Under the pieces are notes generated by a model. The model was not told the origin of the DNA. It worked only from the letters and a program-made list of their open reading frames with translations, and did no database searches. Of a stretch of 64,000 bases of DNA, positions 50,539-59,902 are shown in pieces. Position 1 is the first letter of the stretch; the number at the start of each line of letters is the position of its first letter. A program made the translations under genes and the position numbers. The stretch comes from Zymoseptoria tritici IPO323 (lineage: Eukaryota; Ascomycota; Dothideomycetes; Mycosphaerellales; Mycosphaerellaceae): positions 1,240,001 through 1,304,000 of the forward strand of contig NC_018207.1 of NCBI RefSeq assembly GCF_000219625.1. Reading direction: 5' to 3'.

Positions 50539-51855
50539 ATGCCCGCCGCCCTCACCCCCGAGTCCTCCGGGACCTCCACCCCCACCACCACGACCGCCTC
50601 CTCCCTCACCGCCGCCGGCATCAAACACGCCCTGCCACCCACCACCCTCTCCCCTCTCGATGCTTCCCGCCTCACCACAACGCTCACCAAAAATCCTCGC
50701 GAAGTCCCTCAGCCCAACTCCCCGGAAACTTTCTCCCAAAAAGTCTGCACCGACCACATGATCTCCGCTCGCTGGACCGAGTCCCACGGCTGGGACGCCC
50801 CTCAAATCCTCCCTTACGGTCCCCTCTCCATCATGCCCTCCGCTTCGGTCCTGCACTACGCCACCGAATGTTTCGAGGGTCTGAAACTCTACCGCGGATA
50901 CGATGGGAAACTACGCCTCTTCCGCGTGTCGAGGAATTGTGAGAGGATGAGGAAGTCCACCGCGAGGATTGCACTGCCGGACTTTGAACCGAAAGAGTTG
51001 GAGAAGATGATTTTGGAATTGTGTGCGGTGGATGGCGATAAGTGGTTGCCGGAGGAGAGGAAGGGGCAGTTTCTGTATATTCGCCCGACGATGATTGGCA
51101 CGGACGAGGCGTTGGGGGTGCAGAGGCCGAAGGAAGCTCTGCTGTACGTTATCATCGCTTGCTTCCCGGATATGACCAAGTCGATTCCTATGCCGCCTGC
51201 GCTGAATGGGAACGGACATGTTGAGGAGAAGAAGAAGGTCAGCCACCTGGGGTTGAAGCTGTTGGCGAGCGAGGAGAACACCATCCGTGCGTGGCCTGGT
51301 GGCTTCGGGTATGCGAAGTTGGGAGCGAATTACGGCCCTAGTTTAGTCGCGCAGGGAGAAGCGCGAGCAAGAGGTTTCGACCAAGTGCTATGGCTCTTCG
51401 GCAAGGAAGCATACGTCACTGAAGCAGGAGCTTCCAATTTCTTCCTCGTCTGGCGGTCCGCGGAGACAGGACGACTCGAACTCGTCACCGCGCCGCTGGA
51501 GGAGAGGATCATCCTCGAGGGCGTCACGCGCGCGTCGATACTGGAACTGGCAAAGGAGAGGCTTTCGCAATCTGTGGACGGATTGGAAGCACTGGACGTC
51601 GTGGAGAAGAGATTCACCATGGCGGAGGTCGTCAAGGCGCAAGAGGAAGGGAGACTAGTCGAGGCGTTTGCGGCGGGGACGGCGTTTTTCGTGGCGCCGA
51701 TTGGGTTGATTCATTATATGAAGAGGGATATTGTGGTGCCGGTTGAGGGCGAGGAGACGGGGGTGTATGCGGGAGTGATCAAGGAGTGGTTGGTGGATAT
51801 TATGTATGGACGGGGAGAGGGCGTTGGGCATGAGTGGGGGGTTTTGGTGAAGTAG
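50539..51855 (+). CDS. BAT2: Branched-chain amino acid aminotransferase
   Basis: PLP enzyme that transfers the amino group between Leu, Ile or Val and 2-oxoglutarate. It catalyses the last step of branched-chain amino acid synthesis and the first of breakdown. Single exon, 438 residues. Key segments are GPLSIMPSASVLHYATECFE, GLKLYRGYDGKLRLFRVSRN, LYIRPTMIGTDEALGVQ and WPGGFGYAKLGANYGPSL, whose Lys260 should bind PLP. VTEAGASNFFLVWR and EGVTRASILELAKERL follow. The N-terminus is rich in Ser, Thr and Pro with no arginine-rich presequence, so a cytosolic form (yeast Bat2-like) is more likely than mitochondrial; the symbol reflects that inference. Fungi often have several paralogs. Confidence 0.93.
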   Translation: MPAALTPESSGTSTPTTTTASSLTAAGIKHALPPTTLSPLDASRLTTTLTKNPREVPQPNSPETFSQKVCTDHMISARWTESHGWDAPQILPYGPLSIMPSASVLHYATECFEGLKLYRGYDGKLRLFRVSRNCERMRKSTARIALPDFEPKELEKMILELCAVDGDKWLPEERKGQFLYIRPTMIGTDEALGVQRPKEALLYVIIACFPDMTKSIPMPPALNGNGHVEEKKKVSHLGLKLLASEENTIRAWPGGFGYAKLGANYGPSLVAQGEARARGFDQVLWLFGKEAYVTEAGASNFFLVWRSAETGRLELVTAPLEERIILEGVTRASILELAKERLSQSVDGLEALDVVEKRFTMAEVVKAQEEGRLVEAFAAGTAFFVAPIGLIHYMKRDIVVPVEGEETGVYAGVIKEWLVDIMYGRGEGVGHEWGVLVK

Positions 51856-52247
51856 ATGGAGGGGGGAGAGGGGGTGGAGGAGATGGGCATTGGGATAGAG
51901 AAAAGATGGTGGCGCTGGGGGTGGTATGGGTTGCATGGTATGGGAATGGATGGCGTTGTGGGGGATTTGTTGGGAGAATGTGTGAGGCTGCTTTGCACGG
52001 CGTCAGACCGGGTCATTTCAGACAGAAGAAGAATCGAAGTATCAGAACTTGTCGCATATCTGGCTGTACCTGTGGTGCTGGCAATCGACACACTCGAGAC
52101 GCCATAACCTTTATCGGACGGCTTGCCGGAGCTCAGCATGATCGGGTCGCCGACAAGCAGCACAGCCAATATCCTCGGAACTTCTCCTGCCCTTGTTCCC
52201 AAGGCTCGAGCTCCGTCTACTGCCTTCCTATCTCCAACCATACGTGC
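51856..52247. other. Intergenic (tail to tail)
   Basis: The interval contains the 3' flanks of the aminotransferase gene and the gene at 52248. Open frames here are antisense or conflicting. Confidence 0.4.
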
Positions 52248-53531
52248 CTAACGGTCATCAGATTCCTTCTTCCCTAGCTTCCACTTCTTCTTCTTCGGTG
52301 GTCCGGTATAGCCCGACCAGACATACTTCAGCTCCGGTGTAGGCACCATGCCCAGCTTCTGCAACGCCTCCGCGACGTCTGTCTCCGGCATGTTGATCCT
52401 CTTCGCCATGGTCTCCAGTGACCAATGTCGCTTGCACATATCGACGAGTCCATTGACTTCTTCATCCGACCACCATGCCGTGGTACGAGCTCTCACGAGT
52501 CTGCCCAGCGCCCGATGTGTCGAGTGCTTCTCCACGTCCGGGGATATGACGGCACCGTGATCTAGGACAAGAGGGAGCCCGGAAAGTCTCCGCAATGCCG
52601 CTTCGATGGAGTTGGTACTCTTCGAAAGACTCTTGGCAATGTCCTTTGAGCTCTGTCCTTGCTTGACGATTGAGAGGAGGGTTCGAATTTCGTCGTTTGT
52701 CCAGGTTGTTATGAGGAGCTCCTGGCTCGCGAGACGCCGTCTCACGAGGTACGCCACTTTCTCGAATTCCAGTTCGCGTTGTTTCTTTTCATCGTCCAGT
52801 TCGGCGAAATGAACAAGATCTGCTGGATCACAAGCTCCAGGGAAAGCTCGCAAAAAGATGAGGTGGTTTTCGTAGTTGATTCGTCGCTCTCGCCTCCGCA
52901 CCAGTCCCTCCTTCTCGATGGGAAGGTCATATTCAGACGCAGACGGCTCTAGCTTCTCGGCGCTTGTGGATAGCTCGACATCCGCTAGCAATGGCGCGCC
53001 TTGCAATCGGTGAAAGCCGTATCTCACATAATGTGGCGAGGCCTCCATGCGAGGAGCGGTGCGGTTGAAGGCAATGAGCGAGTAAAGATACTCGCTGAGA
53101 ACGGCCCATAGGTAAAAGTTTTCCTTCAGAGTACCATAGTATGGGGCATGGTACAGTTGGTGGAGAAGATTTCCTGTGTACTTCGGGAACTCGAATGTCC
53201 AGATCATCCTTGTGTTATGACCGTGCATCAGGAAGAGAAAGGTCAACTGATCGAGGTCCTTATCGCCGAGCCTCCAATTCCCGTCGGTGTTCTTGTAGGT
53301 CGGGTGCTTGTCATCCGTGGATTCGGTGAGGAGGTAGCGCCTTCGACTTGCGCTCCAGCACGGCGCATCGTCTTCGAGGTGGCAGACGGTCAATATCGGA
53401 GATGCTTGCATGTGAGTGATTGGTGAGGGTGCGAATGAAGCTCGAGGCAAAAAGCTGAGTGTGCAGCGTCGTGATGCAAGGTTATGCTGGAGTGTTCGGC
53501 TGCCGCGCAGGACCTGCTGAAGCAGGATCAT
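52248..53531 (-). CDS. Protein with SANT/Myb-like helical repeats, unknown
   Basis: Single exon, 427 residues. The C-terminal half has two helix-turn-helix-like units: ITTWTNDEIRTLLSIVKQGQ then SSKDIAKSLSKSTNSIEAAL, and TTAWWSDEEVNGLVDMCKRH then SLETMAKRINMPETDVAEAL. Each begins with the Trp and acidic pattern of Myb/SANT domains. The end is strongly basic (GPPKKKKWKLGKKE). The N-terminal half is different (LDQLTFLFLMHGHNTRMIWT, RMEASPHYVRYGFHRLQGAP). The extreme N-terminus (LLQQVLRGSRTLQHNLASRR) could be a mitochondrial presequence, which conflicts with a nuclear role unless translation starts at an internal Met. I do not recognise the family. Confidence 0.7.
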   Translation of the reverse strand: MILLQQVLRGSRTLQHNLASRRCTLSFLPRASFAPSPITHMQASPILTVCHLEDDAPCWSASRRRYLLTESTDDKHPTYKNTDGNWRLGDKDLDQLTFLFLMHGHNTRMIWTFEFPKYTGNLLHQLYHAPYYGTLKENFYLWAVLSEYLYSLIAFNRTAPRMEASPHYVRYGFHRLQGAPLLADVELSTSAEKLEPSASEYDLPIEKEGLVRRRERRINYENHLIFLRAFPGACDPADLVHFAELDDEKKQRELEFEKVAYLVRRRLASQELLITTWTNDEIRTLLSIVKQGQSSKDIAKSLSKSTNSIEAALRRLSGLPLVLDHGAVISPDVEKHSTHRALGRLVRARTTAWWSDEEVNGLVDMCKRHWSLETMAKRINMPETDVAEALQKLGMVPTPELKYVWSGYTGPPKKKKWKLGKKESDDR

Positions 53532-53857
53532 CTTGAGATGTGATCGTTTGTCGAGTTGAGATTGAGGAGATGAAGGGCGCAGACGAAAGAAAGTTGTGCT
53601 CCTCAGAGAGCGGAACTTAGCTTTCGGAAGGCGTCAAACGCACACGTGAATGAGATGAAGCACGGGAGAATCCTGCGATCATGATTGGGGAAGAAAGGAA
53701 GGAAACGACAAACGCAGTATCACAAGCTCGACACCTGAGGCAGGAGCTCGCCATGCAAACACTTCACTTGCATTTGTTTGAGAAGAAAAGCTCAAACAAC
53801 AACAACCTCCAGATCTCGCACGAAGAACGGCACAAGTCCGTCACATTGCCCTCAATC
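53532..53857. other. Intergenic, divergent
   Basis: This 326-bp interval lies between the SANT-like gene and the next dispersed-family copy. Nothing specific is seen. Confidence 0.35.
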
Positions 53858-54306
53858 ATGGAGACCAAGTCAGCGAGGCTCACGCCGGCAAAGATCAGAT
53901 CCTACAACATGCGCCTCGAAGGGCCCGCGAAGACGTTGAACTTCAAGCCTCATGTCACGCTTCCACGGTGGGCAGAGGATGAGACACTCATCGACATACA
54001 TCGCTCCGATGCCCGTCGTGCCAACCAGAAAAGCGTCAGCGAAGCGGCGGAGGGAGAGCAGCACGTCGAGGACCTAGAGCAAAGACAAACAATGGTTCAG
54101 TGGGTCTTCGACGAACATGATACTTCTCCGCAGAATTGAAGTCATTGCATGGCGATATCGCGCGTGCACGGGTCCGTTGCAGCGAAGACGCGGAAGTTGC
54201 AGAGAAAAAGAAGCGCGCCTACGAAGAGCTCTGTGTAGTGCTGGAGGAGTGGCAACGTGATGCTGAGATCGATGAGTTGGCGCAGGCTGAGCAGCGGCAG
54301 AAGTAA
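53858..54306 (+). pseudogene. Dispersed helical-protein family, copy 3 (frameshifted)
   Basis: The start METKSARLTPAKIRSYNMRL continues EGPAKTLNFKPHVTL, aligning with TTEQKRRVCERVR, RLEEPMKTLNLDPSFEL of copy 4 and with copies 1 and 2. VEDLEQRQ then matches VETLEERY of copy 4. The frame stops at 54137-54139, but the -1 frame immediately carries ELKSLHGDIARARVR, KKKRAYEELCVVLEEWQRDA and EIDELAQAEQRQK to TAA at 54304. Copy 4 has ELELLQGD and LVEVLEEWRRDAE at the same places. So a single indel just before ELKSLHGD splits the gene. Confidence 0.55.
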
Positions 54307-54951
54307 GGGAATGGGGACTCACAACCGGAAGGACCGATACTTGGTGGACGTTGATGTGGTATTTGCGCAAGCGTGAGCTGGAGGAATTGAAGGCGAAGGA
54401 TGAGCTTTTTCTGGGATCTCGTGCACTCTTCATGTGTCTGCTTGTGTCGATGCGCCCGAGTACGATCGATGTCTGAGAATGAGGGCAGGAGGGAGGAGGC
54501 AATTTGGAAGCGATGAAGGAAATGGGTGGTTCCAAAAAGGTGCCTCAAGCATACCTGCTAGATTCGCCAGCGGCACCTGACGGGACTTCTGATTTCCGTA
54601 TATCGACCGCATTGACCAACTTTTGCTCATGATCTTCATCGCTTCACCGGATCAACAGACTTCACCCAGACTGCCGTGCTGATTAGCATGCGAAGCTTCG
54701 GAAGAAAGCATTCAATGTACTCCCACAGGAGGGCAATCATAGTCCTCCGGGCACTTATTGTGTTTGCTGAAGATCCAGTCGTTGCACTGGTCGAGAGCCC
54801 AGAAATATCTGGCATCGCAATATCCTGCCTTCCAAAGGCGACATTCTTCTGGAACGCAACGCGTATAAGGTTAGCGGCCGTCGTAGACAGTCTGGTATGC
54901 ACGAAAGCCCGGCGTCCGAACCATTCTCGTGCCACTCAAGCCTTTTGCACT
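54307..54951. other. Intergenic
   Basis: No supportable gene is present. Overlapping minus-strand frames lack recognisable content. Confidence 0.35.
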
Positions 54952-55156
54952 TCAATCTCTTACACCCTCGTCGGGTCCATCCGGGACCATCCCGCCGCAG
55001 TTGCGATCGTGGCAGTAGCCTTCGCAACCGTGTTCGGTTCACGGGGTTGTAGCAATCGTGTTGGCCGTGTTCGCTGAGACAAATGCAGATAAATCCGCAA
55101 GCCGAGCAGGACGTCAGTAGGACGGCGAAGACGGCGAGGAGGAGGTGGAGATGCAT
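54952..55156 (-). pseudogene. Remnant of a small secreted cysteine-rich protein gene
   Basis: From the ATG at 55156 a clean signal peptide (MHLHLLLAVFAVLLTSCSA) leads into CGFICICLSEHGQHDCYNPV. The frame then turns Arg-rich without sense. Another frame starting at the next bases reads EHGCEGYCHDRNCGGMVPDG and stops at 54952. The seven cysteines distributed over both frames suggest one compact disulfide-rich protein split by an indel. Chance is possible because the second part is short. Confidence 0.35.
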
Positions 55157-56096
55157 GATTGCGATCTTGTCGAGTTTTATCGCCGATGGATCGAGGGAGA
55201 TCTGGCGTGGTTCTTCATGGGCGATGCTTTTGTGGAGTCGAGGAGAGCACGTCTGAGGGACAAGAATTTCTCCTGTGAGAGAAGTGTCTCGTTTGAGGAC
55301 GTGCGGATGCCTGTGAATCAGGCCAAAGGTTGAAGCCTGAAGGAAGAGAAGGCGAAGCCCGTATGTCCCGCATGCCCGTGGGATGGCGAAAGGCAGTGAC
55401 CATACATAGCCGCGATCTGTCGAGTAGTGAGGCCGAAGGATGAAGGGAGATCGGGAGCGTTCTTTGCCGGGCAACGCTTCTGTCGACAGGTGAACCAGAA
55501 AAGCGCAGGTCTGTTGGCACCTTGGGATTTTCTTCTGGCGAAGGTCTCGTTACTAGATGTGTGTTAAATGATCCATACAACGGGCATGAGCAACAACATC
55601 TCAGATCATGCATTCTCATGAACCAGTGCTCTCCCCCATTCCAATGACGTGAACATGCCTGTAATGAAAGCTTTCGTTTCAATAACGTGAGGATGCCTGT
55701 GAACAAAGCCTGAGATTGGATCCTGTATGGCCGGCATGTTCGCAGGATGGCGATACTTCTGTCGATAGCCAGTATGCGGGATATTCTTCCAACAGTGGCC
55801 CGATCATGCCGTTGGCCCCATGTCACGTCGCCTCACTTTCCGGTAGCCGACTTTGATCACGCCAATACCTCGCGTTGGGGACTCCCAGCCGGTTCCATGG
55901 CAAGACGCCTGTTGATGTTCGTGGACACGATCGATGTTGGTAGACATGCGACGCCGAGGAAGAGGGAGGAAGTGTGGAGGCGAAGGAACATCTGGTGTCG
56001 AAATATATTGATGCCTCAGGCACAACCTTAGCACCTTTGAGATCACTTCTGCTGACTCTCCTTTTCAGCATCAATACAATCGACCCACGCATCAAG
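55157..56096. other. Intergenic
   Basis: Conflicting short open frames on both strands, with no gene recognised. The sequence just before 56097 (CTTTTCAGCATCAATACAAT) is leader-like. Confidence 0.35.
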
Positions 56097-56611
56097 ATGT
56101 TCTACATTGAAGAGATGACGACTGAGCAGAAGCGCCGCGTCTGCGAGCGGGTAAGATCCCATTATCTCTCCCGACTCGAAGAGCCCATGAAGACACTGAA
56201 TCTCGACCCTTCGTTCGAGCTGTCAATGCTACCAGATCGGAAGACGCATGGCAAGCTTCGTGCCGACGCATTTGCTTCATTCAAGAAGCGCTCAACCACT
56301 CATTGGAGCTAGTCGAGAGGCTGCCATCACGACGGAAGAAAGTGGAGACATTGGAGGAACGTTACAGGCACGACAGGGGCAACGAGGATCTCTGTGATGA
56401 GCTGGAGCTTCTTCAAGGCGATATGTCCACCGCTCATTATCTGGACAAGGATGTTCATCAGGAATATAAAGACAAGCCATACGCTTTTGGCCAGCTTGTG
56501 GAGGTTCTGGAGGAGTGGAGACGGGATGCTGAACGGGCCGACTTTGAGGACGAATGGTGGTTGAGTGAGTACATTCAACCTCGCCTGGATATAACGAATC
56601 GCCGAGGCTGA
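56097..56611 (+). pseudogene. Dispersed helical-protein family, copy 4 (frameshifted)
   Basis: The start MFYIEEMTTEQKRRVCERVR continues SHYLSRLEEPMKTLNLDPSF, carrying the family's N-terminal motif. The frame ends at a TAG near 56314 after SFKKRSTTHWS. The -1 frame across the same bases gives FIQEALNHSLELVERLPSRR, KVETLEERYRHDRGNEDLCD, ELELLQGDMSTAHYLDKDVH and FGQLVEVLEEWRRDAERADF, ending at 56611. It is thus split near 56270, upstream of the place where copy 3 is broken. No domain is known; the predicted product would be an almost entirely helical protein of about 170 residues. Confidence 0.55.
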
Positions 56612-56690
56612 GACTTGGAACAATGCTGAATCGGACAACACCTTTTGACTCTTGAGCAACGTCCGGACCTTGCAAACTTCCGGGAAGGAC

Positions 56691-57459
56691 CTACTCGGCC
56701 TTCTGACCCTTCCAGAACATTTCCACCTCCCCCAAAATCACCGTACACCTGTCCATCGCCTCTTTCGCTTCAGTCACCGACTCGACCTTCGACTCCGCCT
56801 CACATCCAACCACTGGTCCTCTCTTCACTGCATCCGCCTCCTTGGCTTCCAGCTGCATCACCTTCTGCAACGCCAAACCACCCTTCTCCCTGGCTTCATT
56901 CGCCGCTCCCAGCAGATGAGCTACCAAAGCCCCCAGCAAACCCACGTGCACGACCTCTTCGATATTGGCAAACGCAGTATGATCGTCCATCCACTTCCAA
57001 CTGGCTAGGTCTCTCGCCATAGGACGTTGTCCGTCAGTCTTCGCCTTTCGCGCCATCAAGTTGGTGAATGCGGCCTCGTTGGCCCGCTCCAGAAAGGCGT
57101 TTCCATAATGCGCTCCTGGCTCATGGTTGATGACGTTGACGAAGAAGCCCGTTGTCAATTTCCCGCGCTGAGTTAGCCAGCGATACTGCGCCGCCTTGCC
57201 GTTGCCGACCATATGGGAAGGGACGTCGGTGTACACGTCATGGGCGTGGTGGAACTGGTCAATGGAATTTCTGTACTTCTGGACGAAGGGGTAGATGTCC
57301 TGCAAGAGCTATTTCAGATCGTGGGCCAGACTTTTTGAAGTTTTTGGAGGGGGAACTTACGACGCCCGGCCATTTGGCTTCCCAGTCTTGGTAGCTTTGA
57401 GCTTGGAAGATCTTGTCGATTGCCTCTTTGGCTGCTTTCTTCAGCTTCTTCGGCGGCAT
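56691..57459 (-). CDS. Lineage-specific paralog pair, member 1 (unknown)
   Basis: The exons are 57459-57361 and 57299-56691, giving 235 residues. Exon 1 reads MPPKKLKKAAKEAIDKIFQA then QSYQDWEAKWPGV and ends at a GTAAGT donor. Exon 2 starts DIYPFVQKYRNSIDQFHHAH. Later landmarks are NAFLERANEAAFTNLMARK, HVGLLGALVAHLLGAANEA and a C-terminal ILGEVEMFWKGQKAE. The downstream neighbour at 57809-58574 has the same two-exon plan and matching landmarks. The protein is mostly helical with no signal peptide. No family is recognised. Confidence 0.65.
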
Positions 57460-57808
57460 GGTGTTCAGTTTGAAGATGAGGTTGAAGGCATTCCGTCGCT
57501 CGATGGCAGCTAAAACTGGTCTATCATACTCATGCGGAGTTTTTGCAGCAAACCGTGGACAAAGGGCTGATGATTCCAGATGTTGTTCACGTCTGGCTCC
57601 GACCAGGTGCTTGGCCATTCCAGAATGTGGGAGGCCCTTCATGAGATACCCGATCCACGGCGATTCGCAGTCGGCTTGTCGGTGACTTGTCGCCGCATCC
57701 TCATACAAAGTGGCGTGCGCAGCGCCAGCTGGCCCGGAGAGCGAGAAGCATGCGAATGAGAAACGCTCAACAAGCAAGGAACATCGAATCGACATGATGG
57801 AAACCTAG
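57460..57808. other. Spacer between the two paralogs
   Basis: The minus frame of member 1 is open upstream of its chosen start, with little protein-like character. This is the promoter of member 1 and the 3' flank of member 2. Confidence 0.35.
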
Positions 57809-58574
57809 CTACGCAAACCGAAACAAAATCCATCCCTTACCCTTCCACAAATCCTCGACCTCCTCCAGCATCTCATCGCATACCTGCAGCTGCATCCTCG
57901 CAGCTCCGATCTCCCATTCCCTCCCTATGACCTGATCCGGACCGGGAGAGCCCAACATCTCATCCGGATCCATTCCACTCCCATCCAACAACCCCTTTAC
58001 ATGACCCAGAGCTCTCTCCGCCTGTATCTCCGCCACGATCACCAGCTTCACCACCAACGCCTCCAGCAATTCGGTATGAATCTCCTCTGAGTCACGATAC
58101 GCTCCATAATTCAGCGTCCACTCCCACGCCTGCAAGTCCTCGATCTCAACTGGCTTGACGCCTTCTTGCGGGTTTCGTTGCATTAGTTCCATGAACAGCG
58201 CTTCGTTGAGCCGTTCCAGAAATGCTCGGGGGTAGTTCTTGTCGCGGCCTCCGTTGGCGAGGTAGCCTTCTTCGAGGTTTTGGCAGCGCTGGTGCGTCCA
58301 GTGTTCTTCCGCGGCGTGCTGGGAGCCGATTGTGGTTTCGGGGATGGGATCGCCGGTGGGAAAGGTAAGGTGGAAGTGGGCGAGGGCGGCGGTGTATTTG
58401 GTGACGAAGGGGAGGATGTCCTGTAACGAGGAGCTGGTTAGGAGGCTCGCTTTGGTAGAGGGAAAATTTGTGGTGAGCACGGACTTCGCTGGGCCATTTT
58501 GATGCCCAGTCTTGGTAGACTTCCTCTTCGAAGACGTCTTTGATGGCGAGTCTGGCGTCCTCGGAGATCGACAT
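57809..58574 (-). CDS. Lineage-specific paralog pair, member 2 (unknown)
   Basis: The exons are 58574-58485 and 58420-57809, giving 233 residues. Exon 1 reads MSISEDARLAIKDVFEEEVY then QDWASKWPSE and ends at a GTCCGT donor. Exon 2 starts DILPFVTKYTAALAHFHLTF. Shared landmarks with member 1 are YQDW-x-KWP, PFVxKY, RAFLERLNEALFMELMQRN, LLEALVVKLVIVAEIQAERA and EMLEEVEDLWKGKGW. The protein is acidic and helical. The donor is less canonical than in member 1 but keeps the phase-0 intron at the homologous place. Upstream Met codons would extend exon 1 by 17 residues. No family is recognised. Confidence 0.62.
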
Positions 58575-58840
58575 CGTTGGCTGGAGAGTAGAACGTGCTG
58601 TGGATTGGATGAGATGCGGATTCATGTCTTCTTATCACTTTTGAGGCTCGGCTTGTGTCGCTGGCAAAGTCGAACAAAGAGCGCAAATTCGAAGATCAGC
58701 ATTGCAGTTTGAATCGTTTGCGATTCGCTTGGGTCGCTCAAAGAGCTGACACGCGAGTGGTGGAATCAGAAAGTGCCTTTTACAGCTGAGCGCTTCTCAG
58801 CAAAGAGAGGAAGCATTGTCAAGTCCAAGGCGCTCAAATC

Positions 58841-59902
58841 TCATCGACCTTGCTGCTGCTCTCCCGTGAAGACCCTCCATAATCCATCCACAAAGTTCTT
58901 GCTCTCCTTGCCCACTTTGGCCATATCAATCCTTCCCTCCAACGCCTCCCTCTGCGCTCTGACTACCTCTTCTTCCTCGCCCAGGCTCCTCATCACCTCG
59001 CCTTCTTTCGCCCAGTAGTCTGCTGCCCTACCACCCAACCGTCGATCGCGAACCAGACTGTTCCTCAGCACGCCCAGACCTCCCACCTTCTGTCCCACGA
59101 CTTCAAGTCGCTTCATCGTGAGATGTGCCCTTTCACCGGCTGGCATAGTAGCACCAAGAAAGCCTCGTCCAGTAGCGGAAAGAAAGATGACCCATCCCAG
59201 TAGTGCATCGAGGAGGGTAATCCCCAGACCACGGTAGACTCGTAGTTTCCAGTGCAGGAAGTCGATGTCATTGTATCGTGTACTCCTCAAATTGGCACTG
59301 TCGTCGGAAGTCGCCAGCAGAGCGATTTCAACCGCTGGAATGGCAAGACCTGCGACCAGAGCCTGGACTCGCCATCGGGATGCGCCGGTGCCGGATAAGG
59401 AGGATGTCGCGATGCCGAGCACGAAGATGTGGAAGAGGTGAGGGATCAAGAGTGTTGGAAGCGCGTATGTGAGAAATGCTCGTGCTGCGCCGACTTCTCC
59501 GGCTGATGCGAGTGGATTGTGGAGCAGAACATCAGGGCCGTAGCGGGTGTAAAGTAGTCTTGCGGGAAGTCCGCCGTTGTCGAATGCATCTCGTAGGAGT
59601 TGGTCCTCTGCTGTCAAGGTCCTTGTGGCGGCGAGTCGGGTGAGTAGGACGCCTCCGGTGGTATGTAGTCGTGATGATGTGGCGAGGAAAATGTTCTCAG
59701 GAGCAAACAAGGGGAGGGTGGAGAGTAGAGCGAGAACGGCGGAACAAAAGAGAAGAGTGAGAGCTCGGGACGTTGTGGAGCTCAAAGGCCGGATTTGCGA
59801 GGGAGGAGCATAGCGTATGGAGCGGTAGAACTGTATCGCTTTGGGGAGCAGGAATGGTCCGACGAAGAGGAGAGTCGATTGAACCGTGGCCCAGGAGACC
59901 AT
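58841..59902 (-). CDS. Conserved multi-pass membrane protein, unknown
   Basis: Single exon, 353 residues. Membrane segments are visible at QSTLLFVGPFLLPKAIQFY, ALTLLFCSAVLALLSTLPLF, FLTYALPTLLIPHLFHIFVL, VQALVAGLAIPAVEIALLA and GITLLDALLGWVIFLSATG. Between the second and third is a soluble loop (LTAEDQLLRDAFDNGGLPAR). The C-terminus is soluble and charged (EVMRSLGEEEEVVRAQREAL). It is probably a protein of the ER or another endomembrane found across filamentous ascomycetes, although I cannot name it. The first Met is directly followed by a membrane segment and is the likely start. Confidence 0.7.
   Translation of the reverse strand: MVSWATVQSTLLFVGPFLLPKAIQFYRSIRYAPPSQIRPLSSTTSRALTLLFCSAVLALLSTLPLFAPENIFLATSSRLHTTGGVLLTRLAATRTLTAEDQLLRDAFDNGGLPARLLYTRYGPDVLLHNPLASAGEVGAARAFLTYALPTLLIPHLFHIFVLGIATSSLSGTGASRWRVQALVAGLAIPAVEIALLATSDDSANLRSTRYNDIDFLHWKLRVYRGLGITLLDALLGWVIFLSATGRGFLGATMPAGERAHLTMKRLEVVGQKVGGLGVLRNSLVRDRRLGGRAADYWAKEGEVMRSLGEEEEVVRAQREALEGRIDMAKVGKESKNFVDGLWRVFTGEQQQGR

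Noticed and set aside
51714..52241. 175-codon minus-strand open frame
   Set aside because: Largely antisense to the aminotransferase end, Pro/Ser-rich, no homology signal.
26719..56611. Programmed -1 frameshifting as the primary explanation for the helical family
   Set aside because: Switch points are not homologous between copies and no shared slippery site is visible; kept only as a secondary observation.
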